From Moheibacter sediminis (GTDB taxonomy: Bacteria > Bacteroidota > Bacteroidia > Flavobacteriales > Weeksellaceae): a stretch of DNA of 64,000 nucleotides. The notes beneath the pieces are model-generated. The model made no database searches and had not been told where the DNA came from. It saw nothing but the letters and a program-made list of their open reading frames with translations. The position numbers and the translations under genes were made by a program. Shown piece after piece: positions 27,412 through 36,201 of the stretch (position 1 is its first letter; every line of letters starts with the position of its first letter). Location: the NCBI RefSeq assembly GCF_900176425.1, contig NZ_FWXS01000005.1, positions 62,001 through 126,000 of the forward strand. Direction: 5' to 3'.

Positions 27412-30105
27412 TTAGAATTTATACCTCAATTGTACGATAAAATATCTACCCAAAACTTCTCGGGTATCAATAATTGTTCTGTTGAGACTTGCGTCAAATC
27501 TAGTGTTCACTATTTGTTCGTTTCCTAAAATGTTTCCCGCCATGAAAGTTAAATAAGTGCTTTTTGCGATATTGTATCGGATAGAAGCATTCAGTGCTTG
27601 ATTTTCATTGATTAATTCATCTGCATCATATTGCAAACGGTATGAGTAATCAGACTGTAATAATAATTTGTCAGTTATAGACCAAGCCAGTTTACCAAAT
27701 GGTCTCCATGTTGTAAACTCGGATTTTGCAGTTGATTCGAAGTCATTTCTTAAATAATTCAATCCGGCATCCAATTCAACTTTCTTTTTGATTTTAAATT
27801 TATTGGTCAAAGTGTAATTCTGAATCAATGAAGTATTATTGGTTAATGTTGAAAGTACATTTATGCCATCCGAAAAACCAATTTGAGTGGAATAATCTAA
27901 ATAACTTACATTTCCATTTAGACTTAATGAATAAAATCTTGAGAATCTCTTGTTTGCACCAAAATAGGCAGATATTGTCTGGTCTTGTTCAGGATTGTTA
28001 ATGAGTGAATTGATCTGAGGTCTGTTGGTATTATCATTGTCATCAGTTCGTGTGAATATTATAGAAGAGCTTTGCATATTGTCAACTGTTCTGCTGTACG
28101 TACCGCCTACATAAAAATTAAAGAAAGTAAATGAATTGAAATATCCATAACTTATGTTTGCGGTATGGTACAATGCCTCTTGCAAACCTAAAAATCCGCG
28201 ATAAACAGAGTAATAGTTTTGTATGTCATAGCCATTTGATAAATCCACAAGATTTGGTAATTTATATTCTTGTTTATAAGATAAATTCAAAGCTTGCGCA
28301 TTGCTGAATTTAACTTCTGCATCTAAATGCGGAAGGATTTTGGTCAACTCCAGCGATTGGCTTGCGTTGAGCAAATTGGTTTTATTTCTGAAATTGTGAA
28401 TTCCCACTCCGGCATCAAATTTAAAGATTCCAAATTTTTTGGTGTAAGTTGCATCTGCATAAAATTCAGAATAATTAAAATCAGAATCTGTCAGGAAATT
28501 TTCATTTGTAATCAATGAATTGTCTTCGTAAATAGAATTTTTCAAATTTTGCCAGCTGAAATTTGTGCCAATTTTTAAGCGTAAATTGCTGGTATTCGTC
28601 AACAAATGATTGTAAATACCGTACACCTGTAAATTGTTTTTATTGAATTTTTGTTGCTGCCAAATATTGTTGAAATTTAAGGTGTCGATAACCATTGGAT
28701 TGCCATCAGAATAAATCTCCATATCAGGTCTGTCATCCATCATTTGGTGGCGCATATAGATGCCTAAGTTGTTGTCGCGTCCAATTTTACGGATATAAGA
28801 TAAATTCTGACGAAGGCTGAAACTTGTTTTATCCAATAAACTATTGGTATTTCCTGTGAAAATATTATTGGAGGATCTTTGCGCGGATTGATCATCTTCA
28901 TTTTCAATGTAATTAAAACTCAATCGGTATTTGATTTGAGATTTGGAATCCGGTGTATAATCTACACGCAATCTTCCCAAAGTTGAAAGTAAATGCTGGT
29001 CGTTGTACTGTTCGTCACGTTCATAGTTGTTTGCGTCAATTCTTTCCTGAACAGATTTATAACTTAAATTATTATTGTTAAAAAGAACGAAAGCATTGGT
29101 GTATAATTTTTTACTCGGCTCATAACCAAAGTGCAAAGCACTCAAAAACGAACCCATTTCAGAAGCATCCTGTGCACTTCCTAAACGAAGCGAATTGGAA
29201 TTGTCGCGAAGTGAAAAACTGCTTCCTTCTTCCATCAATTCAGACATTCCACCCAAAAAGGCAAAATAATCTTCGTTGGTAAAAACTTCTTTTCCGTAAG
29301 TATTGAAATCGGTGATGAAAGTTCCATCTGTTTTCGGACTGAAATAAAACAGTTTAGATTGTACATCTGAATGTTCATGGGCATCTCCGCCCAATGTTGC
29401 ATTTCCAAAAAGCAAGCTTTTTTTGTCTTCTTTCAATTCGATGTTGAGCATAGCTTCTTCATCGCCGGAAAGAGAATTGGCAAAAGGATTTTGTTTGAAT
29501 TTCTTGTTTAATTGGACTTTATCAATTGCATCTGCGGGAAGATTTTTGGTCAGCAATTTTGTATTTCCGCCTAAAACTTCACGGTTTCCGACTTTGATGG
29601 TTGTGATTTCTTTTCCTTCGTAAAATACTTTTCCATTTTCAACCTGGATTCCCGGCAATTTTTTCAAAATATCTTCCAGATTTTCATCGGCTGCGGTTCG
29701 GAAACTGTCTGCATCGTATTCGATGGTATCGCCTTTTACGGTAATGGGCTGTTTCGCACGTACAACGGCTTCTTGAAGCGAAATAACGCCACGGTTCATC
29801 TTGAAACGGACAGATTTTGATTTATCCATCGAGATGTTTTCAGAATAAGATTCAAAATCGATATGCTCCACTTCAACGTCATAACTTTCATTACAAGGCA
29901 AATCCAAAACGAAACTTCCTTCCGTATCGGTAAAAGTAAAAGCAATACCTTCATTTTTTGAATTAAATGCCGAAACAGAAGCGTCAAAAACCGGAAGCCC
30001 AATGCTGTCACGGATTTCGCCGCGAAGTTTGCATGTTTCTTGTGCGTATGAATTTGCAGAAAATAGAAAGTAAAAAATAGAAAATAGATAGGACAGTCTT
30101 CTCAT
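27412..30105 (-). CDS. TonB-receptor-like outer-membrane protein of the GLPGLI cluster
   Basis: 897 residues. Signal peptide at about 1-21. Residues 24-105 are a carboxypeptidase-regulatory-like beta sandwich (CKLRGEIRDSIGLPVFDASV). Residues about 112-220 resemble a receptor plug (VKGDTIEYDADSFRTAADEN, LKKLPGIQVENGKVFYEGKE). The rest is a large beta-barrel ending in LRYKF. The usual N-terminal TonB box is not obvious. This family is typically found beside GLPGLI genes, as here with three of them upstream on the same strand. Substrate is unknown; it could import or export a small molecule or peptide. Confidence 0.85.
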   Translation of the reverse strand: MRRLSYLFSIFYFLFSANSYAQETCKLRGEIRDSIGLPVFDASVSAFNSKNEGIAFTFTDTEGSFVLDLPCNESYDVEVEHIDFESYSENISMDKSKSVRFKMNRGVISLQEAVVRAKQPITVKGDTIEYDADSFRTAADENLEDILKKLPGIQVENGKVFYEGKEITTIKVGNREVLGGNTKLLTKNLPADAIDKVQLNKKFKQNPFANSLSGDEEAMLNIELKEDKKSLLFGNATLGGDAHEHSDVQSKLFYFSPKTDGTFITDFNTYGKEVFTNEDYFAFLGGMSELMEEGSSFSLRDNSNSLRLGSAQDASEMGSFLSALHFGYEPSKKLYTNAFVLFNNNNLSYKSVQERIDANNYERDEQYNDQHLLSTLGRLRVDYTPDSKSQIKYRLSFNYIENEDDQSAQRSSNNIFTGNTNSLLDKTSFSLRQNLSYIRKIGRDNNLGIYMRHQMMDDRPDMEIYSDGNPMVIDTLNFNNIWQQQKFNKNNLQVYGIYNHLLTNTSNLRLKIGTNFSWQNLKNSIYEDNSLITNENFLTDSDFNYSEFYADATYTKKFGIFKFDAGVGIHNFRNKTNLLNASQSLELTKILPHLDAEVKFSNAQALNLSYKQEYKLPNLVDLSNGYDIQNYYSVYRGFLGLQEALYHTANISYGYFNSFTFFNFYVGGTYSRTVDNMQSSSIIFTRTDDNDNTNRPQINSLINNPEQDQTISAYFGANKRFSRFYSLSLNGNVSYLDYSTQIGFSDGINVLSTLTNNTSLIQNYTLTNKFKIKKKVELDAGLNYLRNDFESTAKSEFTTWRPFGKLAWSITDKLLLQSDYSYRLQYDADELINENQALNASIRYNIAKSTYLTFMAGNILGNEQIVNTRFDASLNRTIIDTREVLGRYFIVQLRYKF

Positions 30106-30190
30106 TTAAGGAAATTTAAATTATTAGTAATAAAAATTGGAGAATTGTTACAATAAAGGCAAAACTCGAAGTTTGAAACACACATTTCAT

Positions 30191-30979
30191 TTAATCTTTA
30201 TCCACGCCGCCGCCGTACATTTCTTTCATTTTTTCCATTTGTTCCTTATTCCATTTTGTAAATTCATCCTGAGTTAATTTTTTTCCTTTTTTTGGACGTT
30301 CAATTCCTTTTTTATCATTTATCACATTGAGTGAGATTGCTTTGTAAGAAATTTTTCTTTTTCCTTTTTGCTGAGAATCAGAATTAATTTCTATTTCCAT
30401 AATTAATCCCGGAAGACCGCTATAGACATCAGGACCATCTTTGTATGTTAGTTTAGGAGCATACCAGGCAATGATATTTGTAATGCTGTCCGCAATTGCT
30501 TCTGCTTTGCGTACTTCGTACCCTAAGATTTCTTTTGATTCTCGCGTAATTTTCCAATCATAATTCTGTAGAGAATCAGAAATAAGAAAATCCTGATTAA
30601 AACTGGAAACAGCTTTCAAAGAAATTTTTTCTTTAAGATTTTTATAAGTAGTTCCTCCGCCGGATGAGATTTTTATTTGCATACCGCCCTCAGAAGGTTG
30701 GTCGTTGGTTACTTTTTCTACTATTTTGAACTCGGATTCGTCTGGGGTTAATATCAAATTATAATAAGAAGGTTTGTTCATTGCTTCTTTTAATTTGTCC
30801 TCCATTTCTTTGTTGGCCCCGATTTTAGTATTTGAACTACCGCCATCAGTAGTTGTAGTCATTACAAAACCTTTATTGACATCGAATTCTATTCTGGATT
30901 CATATTCTACAATTAATTTTTCTTGAGCAAAAAGAGACATTGATGTCAAGATTAAGAAAGGAATTAAATACTTTTTCAT
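30191..30979 (-). CDS. GLPGLI family protein, third of three
   Basis: 262 residues with a signal peptide (1-19). The family signature GLPGLI is at 188-193 within GPDVYSGLPGLIMEIEI, preceded by AWYAPKL. It ends MKEMYGGGVDKD, nearly the same C-terminal motif as the first GLPGLI protein. GLPGLI proteins are exported, Bacteroidota-specific and have no known biochemical function; they resemble small beta-rich binding proteins. Its start is 15-20 nt from a predicted transcription start with its own consensus promoter, and the receptor gene follows after 85 nt. Confidence 0.92.
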   Translation of the reverse strand: MKKYLIPFLILTSMSLFAQEKLIVEYESRIEFDVNKGFVMTTTTDGGSSNTKIGANKEMEDKLKEAMNKPSYYNLILTPDESEFKIVEKVTNDQPSEGGMQIKISSGGGTTYKNLKEKISLKAVSSFNQDFLISDSLQNYDWKITRESKEILGYEVRKAEAIADSITNIIAWYAPKLTYKDGPDVYSGLPGLIMEIEINSDSQQKGKRKISYKAISLNVINDKKGIERPKKGKKLTQDEFTKWNKEQMEKMKEMYGGGVDKD

Positions 30980-30995
30980 AACTATATTTTTAGTT

Positions 30996-31025
30996 CAAAT
31001 TTAAACTAATTTTTTAGTTTGACAA
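30996..31025 (-). promoter_or_regulatory. Promoter of the third GLPGLI gene
   Basis: On the minus strand TTG (31025-31023), a 19-nt spacer and TAAATTTG (31003-30996) match the consensus exactly, 17 nt before the start codon. Confidence 0.75.
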
Positions 31026-31040
31026 ATTAATTGAAATATT

Positions 31041-31625
31041 TTAGGGTTTTGCGGGATCTGAGATTGTCTTTGTGTTTTTGGATAAATCAACCGCTATTGC
31101 GGTAAATGTAGTACGTTGTTTTTGTCCGTTAATTTTTTCATTGACTTCAATTTCAAGAATTAATCCGGGAAGCCTGTGGTAATTTTCGGGTCCGTTTTGG
31201 TACGTCATATTAGAATACCAAGCCGTAACTTGTTTTTCCGCTCCCAAATCTAAAATTGCTTTTTTGACGGAATATCCCAAGATTTTTTTTGTTTCAGGTT
31301 TTAAAACCCAATCTAATTTCGGGAGAGAATTGTGCACATATTCACCTGATTCCAACTGTTGGGTGTAAGTGTTGGTTTCCATATTTTTATAAAGGAAATT
31401 TGTAGGTATGTACTTGCTCTCGTCAAAATTTTCTGTAACCAAGAAATATTCTGAAACGGTTTTGGTTAAATTCAGATAATAAAGAGTAGGAGCGTCCTGG
31501 GTAACTTTTGTGGAATCCTGTACATCAAAAACCTTAGTTTCTTTTTTATAAATTACATTTAATTTTGGTTGTGCAGCTAATTGCAGAGATGCAAATAGCA
31601 GAAGTGCAGCAATAAATCTTTGCAT
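31041..31625 (-). CDS. GLPGLI family protein, short form
   Basis: 194 residues with a signal peptide (1-19). The family motif is altered to RLPGLI (151-156) within GPENYHRLPGLILEIEV. It lacks the 60-70 residue C-terminal extension of its two neighbours, including their MKEMYGGGVD end, so it is either a truncated or a minimal family member. It has a consensus promoter and is separated from the upstream paralogue by a terminator. Confidence 0.88.
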   Translation of the reverse strand: MQRFIAALLLFASLQLAAQPKLNVIYKKETKVFDVQDSTKVTQDAPTLYYLNLTKTVSEYFLVTENFDESKYIPTNFLYKNMETNTYTQQLESGEYVHNSLPKLDWVLKPETKKILGYSVKKAILDLGAEKQVTAWYSNMTYQNGPENYHRLPGLILEIEVNEKINGQKQRTTFTAIAVDLSKNTKTISDPAKP

Positions 31626-31647
31626 AAGTTTAAGTGTTTGATTATTA

Positions 31648-31677
31648 CAAACATAAAAAAAATGACAGATTATACAA
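31648..31677 (-). promoter_or_regulatory. Promoter of the second GLPGLI gene
   Basis: On the minus strand TTG (31677-31675), a 19-nt spacer and TATGTTTG (31655-31648) match the consensus. It overlaps the loop and lower arm of the preceding terminator. Confidence 0.75.
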
Positions 31678-31693
31678 AACCTGTCATTTTTTT
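31658..31693 (-). terminator. Terminator after the first GLPGLI gene
   Basis: AAAATGACAG / CTGTCATTTT arms with a 12-nt loop; a T run follows on both strands. It lies 22 nt past the stop at 31715. Confidence 0.85.
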
Positions 31694-31714
31694 ATTTTTA
31701 TATGTTATTAATAA

Positions 31715-32476
31715 TTATTCCGTATCAACACCGCCACCATACATTTCTTTCATTTGTTCCTGAAGTTTTCTCATTTCTTCGTAGAACTCTTTTTCAGTAA
31801 TTTCCTGACCTTTTGACGGTTTGTTAATTTTGATTTCTTCCTCCTTTACAGCAATATTTTTAGCTGTGATGATGATTCCTGATCCGTTCATTTCAAATTC
31901 AGTTTTCAAAATTAAACCTGGTAATCCCCAAACTCTGTCCGGACCATCCTTCATGTTTAATTTTGGTGTATACCAAGCTGTTACAGGAATTGAATCATTC
32001 ATAACTCCTGTAGCTTTCATTGCATCAAAACCAGCAATCTGAACTTTTTCTTTGGTAATTTTCCATTTGATATCCTGCAATTTATCTTTCATCAAATAAG
32101 CTTTCCCAACGTCATAAGGCTTCAAATAAAATCCTTCTTTGATGTTTTTGTACAAAGGTTCTTTGTCCATCGCGGTGATTTGTTGCAAAATCATTCCGGC
32201 AGCCGACTGGTCGTTATTGATTTTTTCCTGCATTTTATACTCAGATTCCGAACCATTTGTTTTTAGTTTATAATCGATGAAAATTCCTTTCTGGATTTCC
32301 TGTTTTAATGGTTCTTCAACCTGAGAACGCCACTGAGCCGGAACATTTTTGATGATTTCTTCGAAATCAAATTTCATTTCCATCTGGTAATCAACTTCCA
32401 AAAACTGAGGTTTGTCTTGTGCGTTCAAGACTACTCCTGAAAACAAAACTGCAAAAGCAAAAAAGAATTTTTTCAT
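31715..32476 (-). CDS. GLPGLI family protein, first of three
   Basis: 253 residues from MKKFFFAFAV; an earlier in-frame ATG adds seven residues before the signal peptide and is less likely. The signal peptide ends at NAQ (20). The motif GLPGLI is at 184-189, preceded by TAWYTPKL. It ends MKEMYGGGVDTE. It shares layout and C-terminal motif with the third GLPGLI protein, so the two appear to be the closer pair and the short form the outlier. No clear consensus promoter is visible in the 63 nt upstream. Confidence 0.9.
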   Translation of the reverse strand: MKKFFFAFAVLFSGVVLNAQDKPQFLEVDYQMEMKFDFEEIIKNVPAQWRSQVEEPLKQEIQKGIFIDYKLKTNGSESEYKMQEKINNDQSAAGMILQQITAMDKEPLYKNIKEGFYLKPYDVGKAYLMKDKLQDIKWKITKEKVQIAGFDAMKATGVMNDSIPVTAWYTPKLNMKDGPDRVWGLPGLILKTEFEMNGSGIIITAKNIAVKEEEIKINKPSKGQEITEKEFYEEMRKLQEQMKEMYGGGVDTE

Positions 32477-32539
32477 ATTAAATATAGTTTTATTCATTAG
32501 TGTAAAATCTGGACTGAATGTTACAATTTAAACTAAAAA

Positions 32540-32746
32540 TTATGCCACATTTATTTGAAAACCTGCTTTTTTCACCGCTTCAATGATTTCTTGTTCAGAT
32601 ACTTTATCCGAATCTACTGTTAAAATTTTATCAGGATTTTCGGTATCTACTTTCCAGTTGATTCCTTCTATTTGATTTAAATGTGGCGTGACAGATGCAA
32701 TGCATCCACCACAATTGATATTTGTTTTAAATTTCATTTCTTTCAT
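32540..32746 (-). CDS. Small HMA-domain metal-binding protein
   Basis: 68 residues, one heavy-metal-associated domain (ferredoxin-like fold). The metal site is CGGC (residues 12-15, after the chosen start), a variant of the usual CxxC. Such proteins carry Cu(I) or similar ions to P-type ATPases. Its start overlaps the upstream NTF2-like gene by 4 nt (ATGA). It lies just upstream of the GLPGLI genes, raising the possibility that the cluster deals with metal. Confidence 0.88.
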   Translation of the reverse strand: MKEMKFKTNINCGGCIASVTPHLNQIEGINWKVDTENPDKILTVDSDKVSEQEIIEAVKKAGFQINVA

Positions 32747-33216
32747 TTTTCTTTTTCTTTAAATGGTGTCGAATGGAGCGCTTGTATTCTCCATCCATTT
32801 TTATCTTTGATGAACATAGCTGTTTCAATCCAATGAATTTTGGCGATGCTCGTTTCATTCATTTTTATGTCGGCATAATTGTGATAAGCAATCCAGCCTG
32901 AATTATTATCAGAGTGACTTTTGAGAAATTCAAAACGGTTGATGCGCTCAAATTTGTGCATTTTATTTTCTTCACTTTGAAATCTGGATTTGATGTCATT
33001 GATGGCAACTTTTACGGAATCATTGTTCCAAATCTCGCCGTCCTCGAGCAAAAGGAAATCTTCTGTATAGTATTTTGAAATTTTGGATTCATCCATGTTT
33101 GACCAAATTTCCTGAAAAGAATTTTCAACCAGTTTTTTGAATTCTGATTCATTTGCGGATTGGGCAAAAGAAACCGAAGCCAACATTAAAATTAAAATCG
33201 TTATTGTATTTTTCAT
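32743..33216 (-). CDS. Exported NTF2-like (SnoaL/DUF4440-type) protein
   Basis: 157 residues with a signal peptide (1-18). The remainder fits the cone-shaped NTF2-like fold: helix (EFKKLVENSFQEIW), YYTEDFLLLEDGE, and terminal strands (IHWIETAMFIKDKNGWRIQA). Family members bind small hydrophobic ligands or act as small enzymes. It overlaps both neighbours by 4 nt, so translation is coupled with the HMA gene and with the upstream small gene. Confidence 0.8.
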   Translation of the reverse strand: MKNTITILILMLASVSFAQSANESEFKKLVENSFQEIWSNMDESKISKYYTEDFLLLEDGEIWNNDSVKVAINDIKSRFQSEENKMHKFERINRFEFLKSHSDNNSGWIAYHNYADIKMNETSIAKIHWIETAMFIKDKNGWRIQALHSTPFKEKEK

Positions 33217-33551
33217 TTTTCTAAATTTCTGTTTAAGTGTTCAACTAATTTGGACGAACGGTAACCAAAATCTGCGCCATAACTATTGATGACAATTCCT
33301 TTAATGTCATGAACCGGAGAGGAAATCGCAAACAAAATACTTTCATCACCGGGGTCTGTCATGCCTTCAAATCTGTATACTTCATCAATTTTAAATTCTT
33401 CCGGAGAAAGTTCGCGGGCTGTACCGTCATTATTTTTACAGATCAAACAATCTTTTTCGGTTTCTATCAGGAAATCTGTCGTATAACCTCTTTTAATCAA
33501 ATCATTTACTGCCTGACTCAGCGTGTCGTAATCATATTTGTTCGAATCCAT
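33213..33551 (-). CDS. Conserved small protein of unknown function
   Basis: 112 residues from MDSNKYDYDTLSQAV. An upstream in-frame ATG at 33572 would add seven residues, but a TAAATTTG promoter element at 33582-33575 would place the transcript start about there, favouring the later ATG. The protein matches a small Bacteroidota family (YDTLSQAVNDLIKRGYTTDF ... VYRFEGMTDPGDESILFAIS) often labelled phosphoribosylpyrophosphate synthetase in databases; it lacks that enzyme's motifs. It heads the cluster and overlaps the next gene by 4 nt. Confidence 0.75.
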   Translation of the reverse strand: MDSNKYDYDTLSQAVNDLIKRGYTTDFLIETEKDCLICKNNDGTARELSPEEFKIDEVYRFEGMTDPGDESILFAISSPVHDIKGIVINSYGADFGYRSSKLVEHLNRNLEK

Positions 33552-33574
33552 AAAGTGAAGTTTTTTAGCCATTT

Positions 33575-33582
33575 CAAATTTA
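33575..33582 (-). promoter_or_regulatory. Putative -7 element at the head of the HMA/GLPGLI cluster
   Basis: TAAATTTG on the minus strand, 24 nt before the preferred start at 33551; it decides that start. No TTG at 19 nt. Confidence 0.45.
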
Positions 33583-33695
33583 ATGAATTAATCCATTCAG
33601 AAAATTACCCCATTTGGATTAAATTTTACATAAAAATGGGAATCCGATTCCACGAATTCCCATCCCGATAATGAAAAACAAAATGAGTATGAGTT

Positions 33696-34607
33696 TTATT
33701 GTAAACTTAAAATATTGATTTTATCCAAATCATGAGCAGTTAAAAGCAGTCCGACTTGCGGATAATATGCCGTTGCAAATGAAGCGTTTAGTCCATCTTT
33801 GGTTTCCATACATTCTTCAGAGAAAATTTCTGCAGAAATAACTGTTAATTTTTTTGAAGTGGGAGAAGTGACATACAAGTTTCCATCGTGAAGTGTGATG
33901 TCCACAGGGTTGATGACGTTTAAATTTTGTATAGTTCCATCAGCTTTAGAGCGTTTTACCACTTTATTTTCAGCAAATTGTACATAATAGAAATTTTCCT
34001 CATCAGCAGTGATAGCTTTTACGCTTCCATTGGTTGGAAATTCATTTTGAATTACATAATTGGGGCTTGCAGGATTTTGAACGGAAACAATTCTACCGTT
34101 TCCATCGTCTGCGATGTATAATTTACCATTGTCAAAAGCAATTCCTCTCGGGTTGTTTAAATTTCCCTGAATGGTATGGCTGTAAGTATATCCATTTTGG
34201 TTTTTCAGATAAACAGCAATTCCGGCCACTTGTTCTGTTTCAGCTATGAAGAGATTTCCGCTGGTGTCAAAAGCAGCTCCCTCTGCAGCCACATTGTTAA
34301 AAGTTAAAACTGGAGGCTGGTTGTTTGCAAATACGGTATATGAAGTCCATATTTTAGTTACTCCCTGGGAACCATATCCTTGGTCAAACCCGTTGTAAGT
34401 TGTAATCGCGATGCGCCCATCAGCAGAAACAGCAATTGCACAAGGATTGATGAAATCTTTGTTTGCAGAATTCGTTATATTTGGTATTGTACAAACTACG
34501 GGATCCGGATTGTTGTCTAGGTTAGGAGTGGAGTCATCGTCTGATTTACAAGAGATGATTAATCCAAAGAGGAATAATGACAGGATTGAGATTTTTGTAT
34601 TTTTCAT
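33696..34607 (-). CDS. Surface lipoprotein with NHL/SMP-30-like propeller
   Basis: 303 residues. Lipobox ISC with Cys20 followed by KSDDDS, the acidic signal linked to outer-surface export of lipoproteins in this phylum. The rest shows repeated propeller blades (NLFIAETE, GIAFDNGKLYIADDGNGRIV, DITLHDGNLYVTS). Propellers of this type bind ligands or hydrolyse lactones; no catalytic pair is evident. It is last in a series of minus-strand genes starting with a GH5 glycosidase. Confidence 0.83.
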   Translation of the reverse strand: MKNTKISILSLFLFGLIISCKSDDDSTPNLDNNPDPVVCTIPNITNSANKDFINPCAIAVSADGRIAITTYNGFDQGYGSQGVTKIWTSYTVFANNQPPVLTFNNVAAEGAAFDTSGNLFIAETEQVAGIAVYLKNQNGYTYSHTIQGNLNNPRGIAFDNGKLYIADDGNGRIVSVQNPASPNYVIQNEFPTNGSVKAITADEENFYYVQFAENKVVKRSKADGTIQNLNVINPVDITLHDGNLYVTSPTSKKLTVISAEIFSEECMETKDGLNASFATAYYPQVGLLLTAHDLDKINILSLQ

Positions 34608-34691
34608 ATTTTTTATTTTAATTCTACAGCAAACTTATTTTTAATCCGATTGAGGTTGATGTGGCTTTTGACGAATGGTAAGTTTGGGTTT

Positions 34692-35180
34692 TTATTCAGC
34701 AGAAATAAATTCCCACTTAAACTTTTTGTCATTTTCTAAAGGTTCAAATCTGATTTCATCGAAATAATCATGGTAACTTCTCATTGCATCGCCTCTCAGA
34801 GTTTTGCTTTTGATGTTCCATTGAGTGCTGGAATCGCTGACTTTTTGCAACGTAAATGAACTTTTCTCGTCGATGTAAGGCGTATGGTCACGGTTGGGTG
34901 GATATGGTTCCAAGTAAAATTCACTTTCATAAAATTTAAACAAATAGCTTCCGTCTTTTTGGGGAATCACTTCCCATTTTTGCATACCGCTTTTAGTAAA
35001 TTTCTTGAGAAATACATTGCTTCGAACCGATTCATGTATCGGTTCCAATGCCAGTCCGTTTGCGTTGACGATGTAGTAAATTCCTTTTTTGAGTGCGGCA
35101 TCATTTTTTACTTGTGCTTCCAATCCGCTGAAAATCCCGATTGAAAATAGTATTGCGATGATTAATTGAATTGATTTCAT
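34692..35180 (-). CDS. Secreted beta-trefoil (RICIN-like) protein
   Basis: 162 residues with a signal peptide (1-22, ending LEAQ). Three similar repeats each end in an aromatic motif: QKWEV, TQWNI and FKWEF, matching the QxW pattern of ricin-type trefoil lectins. GIYYIVNANGLALEP resembles the first trefoil strand. It probably binds sugar at the surface or in the periplasm. It lies 26 nt after a small lipoprotein gene. Confidence 0.65.
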   Translation of the reverse strand: MKSIQLIIAILFSIGIFSGLEAQVKNDAALKKGIYYIVNANGLALEPIHESVRSNVFLKKFTKSGMQKWEVIPQKDGSYLFKFYESEFYLEPYPPNRDHTPYIDEKSSFTLQKVSDSSTQWNIKSKTLRGDAMRSYHDYFDEIRFEPLENDKKFKWEFISAE

Positions 35181-35206
35181 AATAATTGATTTTAATTAAA
35201 TTAATA

Positions 35207-35683
35207 TTATCCTCTTTCTTGAAAAGAACCTTGGTAATGACCGATTGCCGTTCCCTCCGCTGTTTCCAATTCAAAATCAACTGTGATATTGCTGCCTGAG
35301 ATATTGATGGTGATCTCGCCGCCAATCAATGGTTCGCCCAATGCTTCTACGAAATGATTGACAATGCTTCCGCTCCAGAAATGGGAATTGGGATCGAAAT
35401 TTTGGTCAATGACATGGAAAGTATAACTCCCATCAAGTCCTTCGAAATACACATCTCGAAAATTGACCTGTGCTCCATCGTAATAAATATCATCGTCAAA
35501 GATGTAAAGAATTACACCTTCTTCGGGAACATTGTAAAATTCAACACCATTTAGAGAAACTTCGTTTCCTTTGTAGCTCATTTTGTTGTTTGCGTTTCCG
35601 TTGTTGTCAGAGGCGGATTCATCGTCGCTTTTGCAGTTGATTACCAGCAATAAACTGCAAAGAATTAAAAAGATATTTTTCAT
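35207..35683 (-). CDS. Small surface lipoprotein, third paralogue
   Basis: 158 residues. Lipid Cys17 followed by KSDDES. The body has NKMSYKGNEVSLNGVEFYN, then a series of beta strands and a conserved end: ITVDFELETAEGTAIGHYQG. The same start (NKxxYxG) and end (FExET..G.xxGHYxGSF) are present in the next two genes upstream, so the three are paralogues from tandem duplication. Function is unknown; a lipocalin-like or immunoglobulin-like sandwich is plausible. Confidence 0.8.
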   Translation of the reverse strand: MKNIFLILCSLLLVINCKSDDESASDNNGNANNKMSYKGNEVSLNGVEFYNVPEEGVILYIFDDDIYYDGAQVNFRDVYFEGLDGSYTFHVIDQNFDPNSHFWSGSIVNHFVEALGEPLIGGEITINISGSNITVDFELETAEGTAIGHYQGSFQERG

Positions 35684-35695
35684 AAAATGTTGTAT

Positions 35696-36181
35696 TTAAT
35701 TGTTTTCGATAAAAGATCCTTCAAAATGTCCTGTTGCAGGACCAGCAGAAGTTTCTACTTCAAAATCTATTTTGATGCTTTCTCCGATGACTTCCACTTT
35801 GACAGTCCCACCGATAATGCTGTATTCAAGCGTTTCGTCTTGGTTCTCTAAACGATGGTTGATGATTGCTTTGTAGAAATTTTTCTGAGGATCATATTGT
35901 GGGTCATTGGGGTTGTTGTGAAAAGTATAAATTCCGCCTAATTCTGATATTTCAATTCCTGAAAAATGAAATTTAATTCTGTCATAAACATTTTTACCTG
36001 TTAGATTAAAACTTATTTCGTTTTCTTCAAAATCGTAATAATAACAGTAATCTTCCCACATAGTTTCACTACCTCTAAAAACCATTTTATTTTCCAGAAT
36101 TTCTCCGGTTGTTGCATCATCGTCACTTTTGCAATTGATAATTAGAAATAAGCTGAAAAGGATTATAAATAAGTGTTTCAT
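35696..36181 (-). CDS. Small surface lipoprotein, second paralogue
   Basis: 161 residues. Lipid Cys17 followed by KSDDDA. It shares NKMVFRGSE near the start and IKIDFEVETSAGPATGHFEG near the end with its neighbours, but has an unusual aromatic block (WEDYCYYYDF). It lies 12 nt before the third paralogue and 20 nt after the first. Confidence 0.8.
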   Translation of the reverse strand: MKHLFIILFSLFLIINCKSDDDATTGEILENKMVFRGSETMWEDYCYYYDFEENEISFNLTGKNVYDRIKFHFSGIEISELGGIYTFHNNPNDPQYDPQKNFYKAIINHRLENQDETLEYSIIGGTVKVEVIGESIKIDFEVETSAGPATGHFEGSFIENN

Positions 36182-36201
36182 AAAGTTAATTTTGAATTAA
36201 A

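Noticed and set aside
33309-33671. 120-codon plus-strand frame opposite the head of the GLPGLI cluster
   Set aside because: It is antisense to a well-supported small gene and its promoter, with no signal peptide or known domain.
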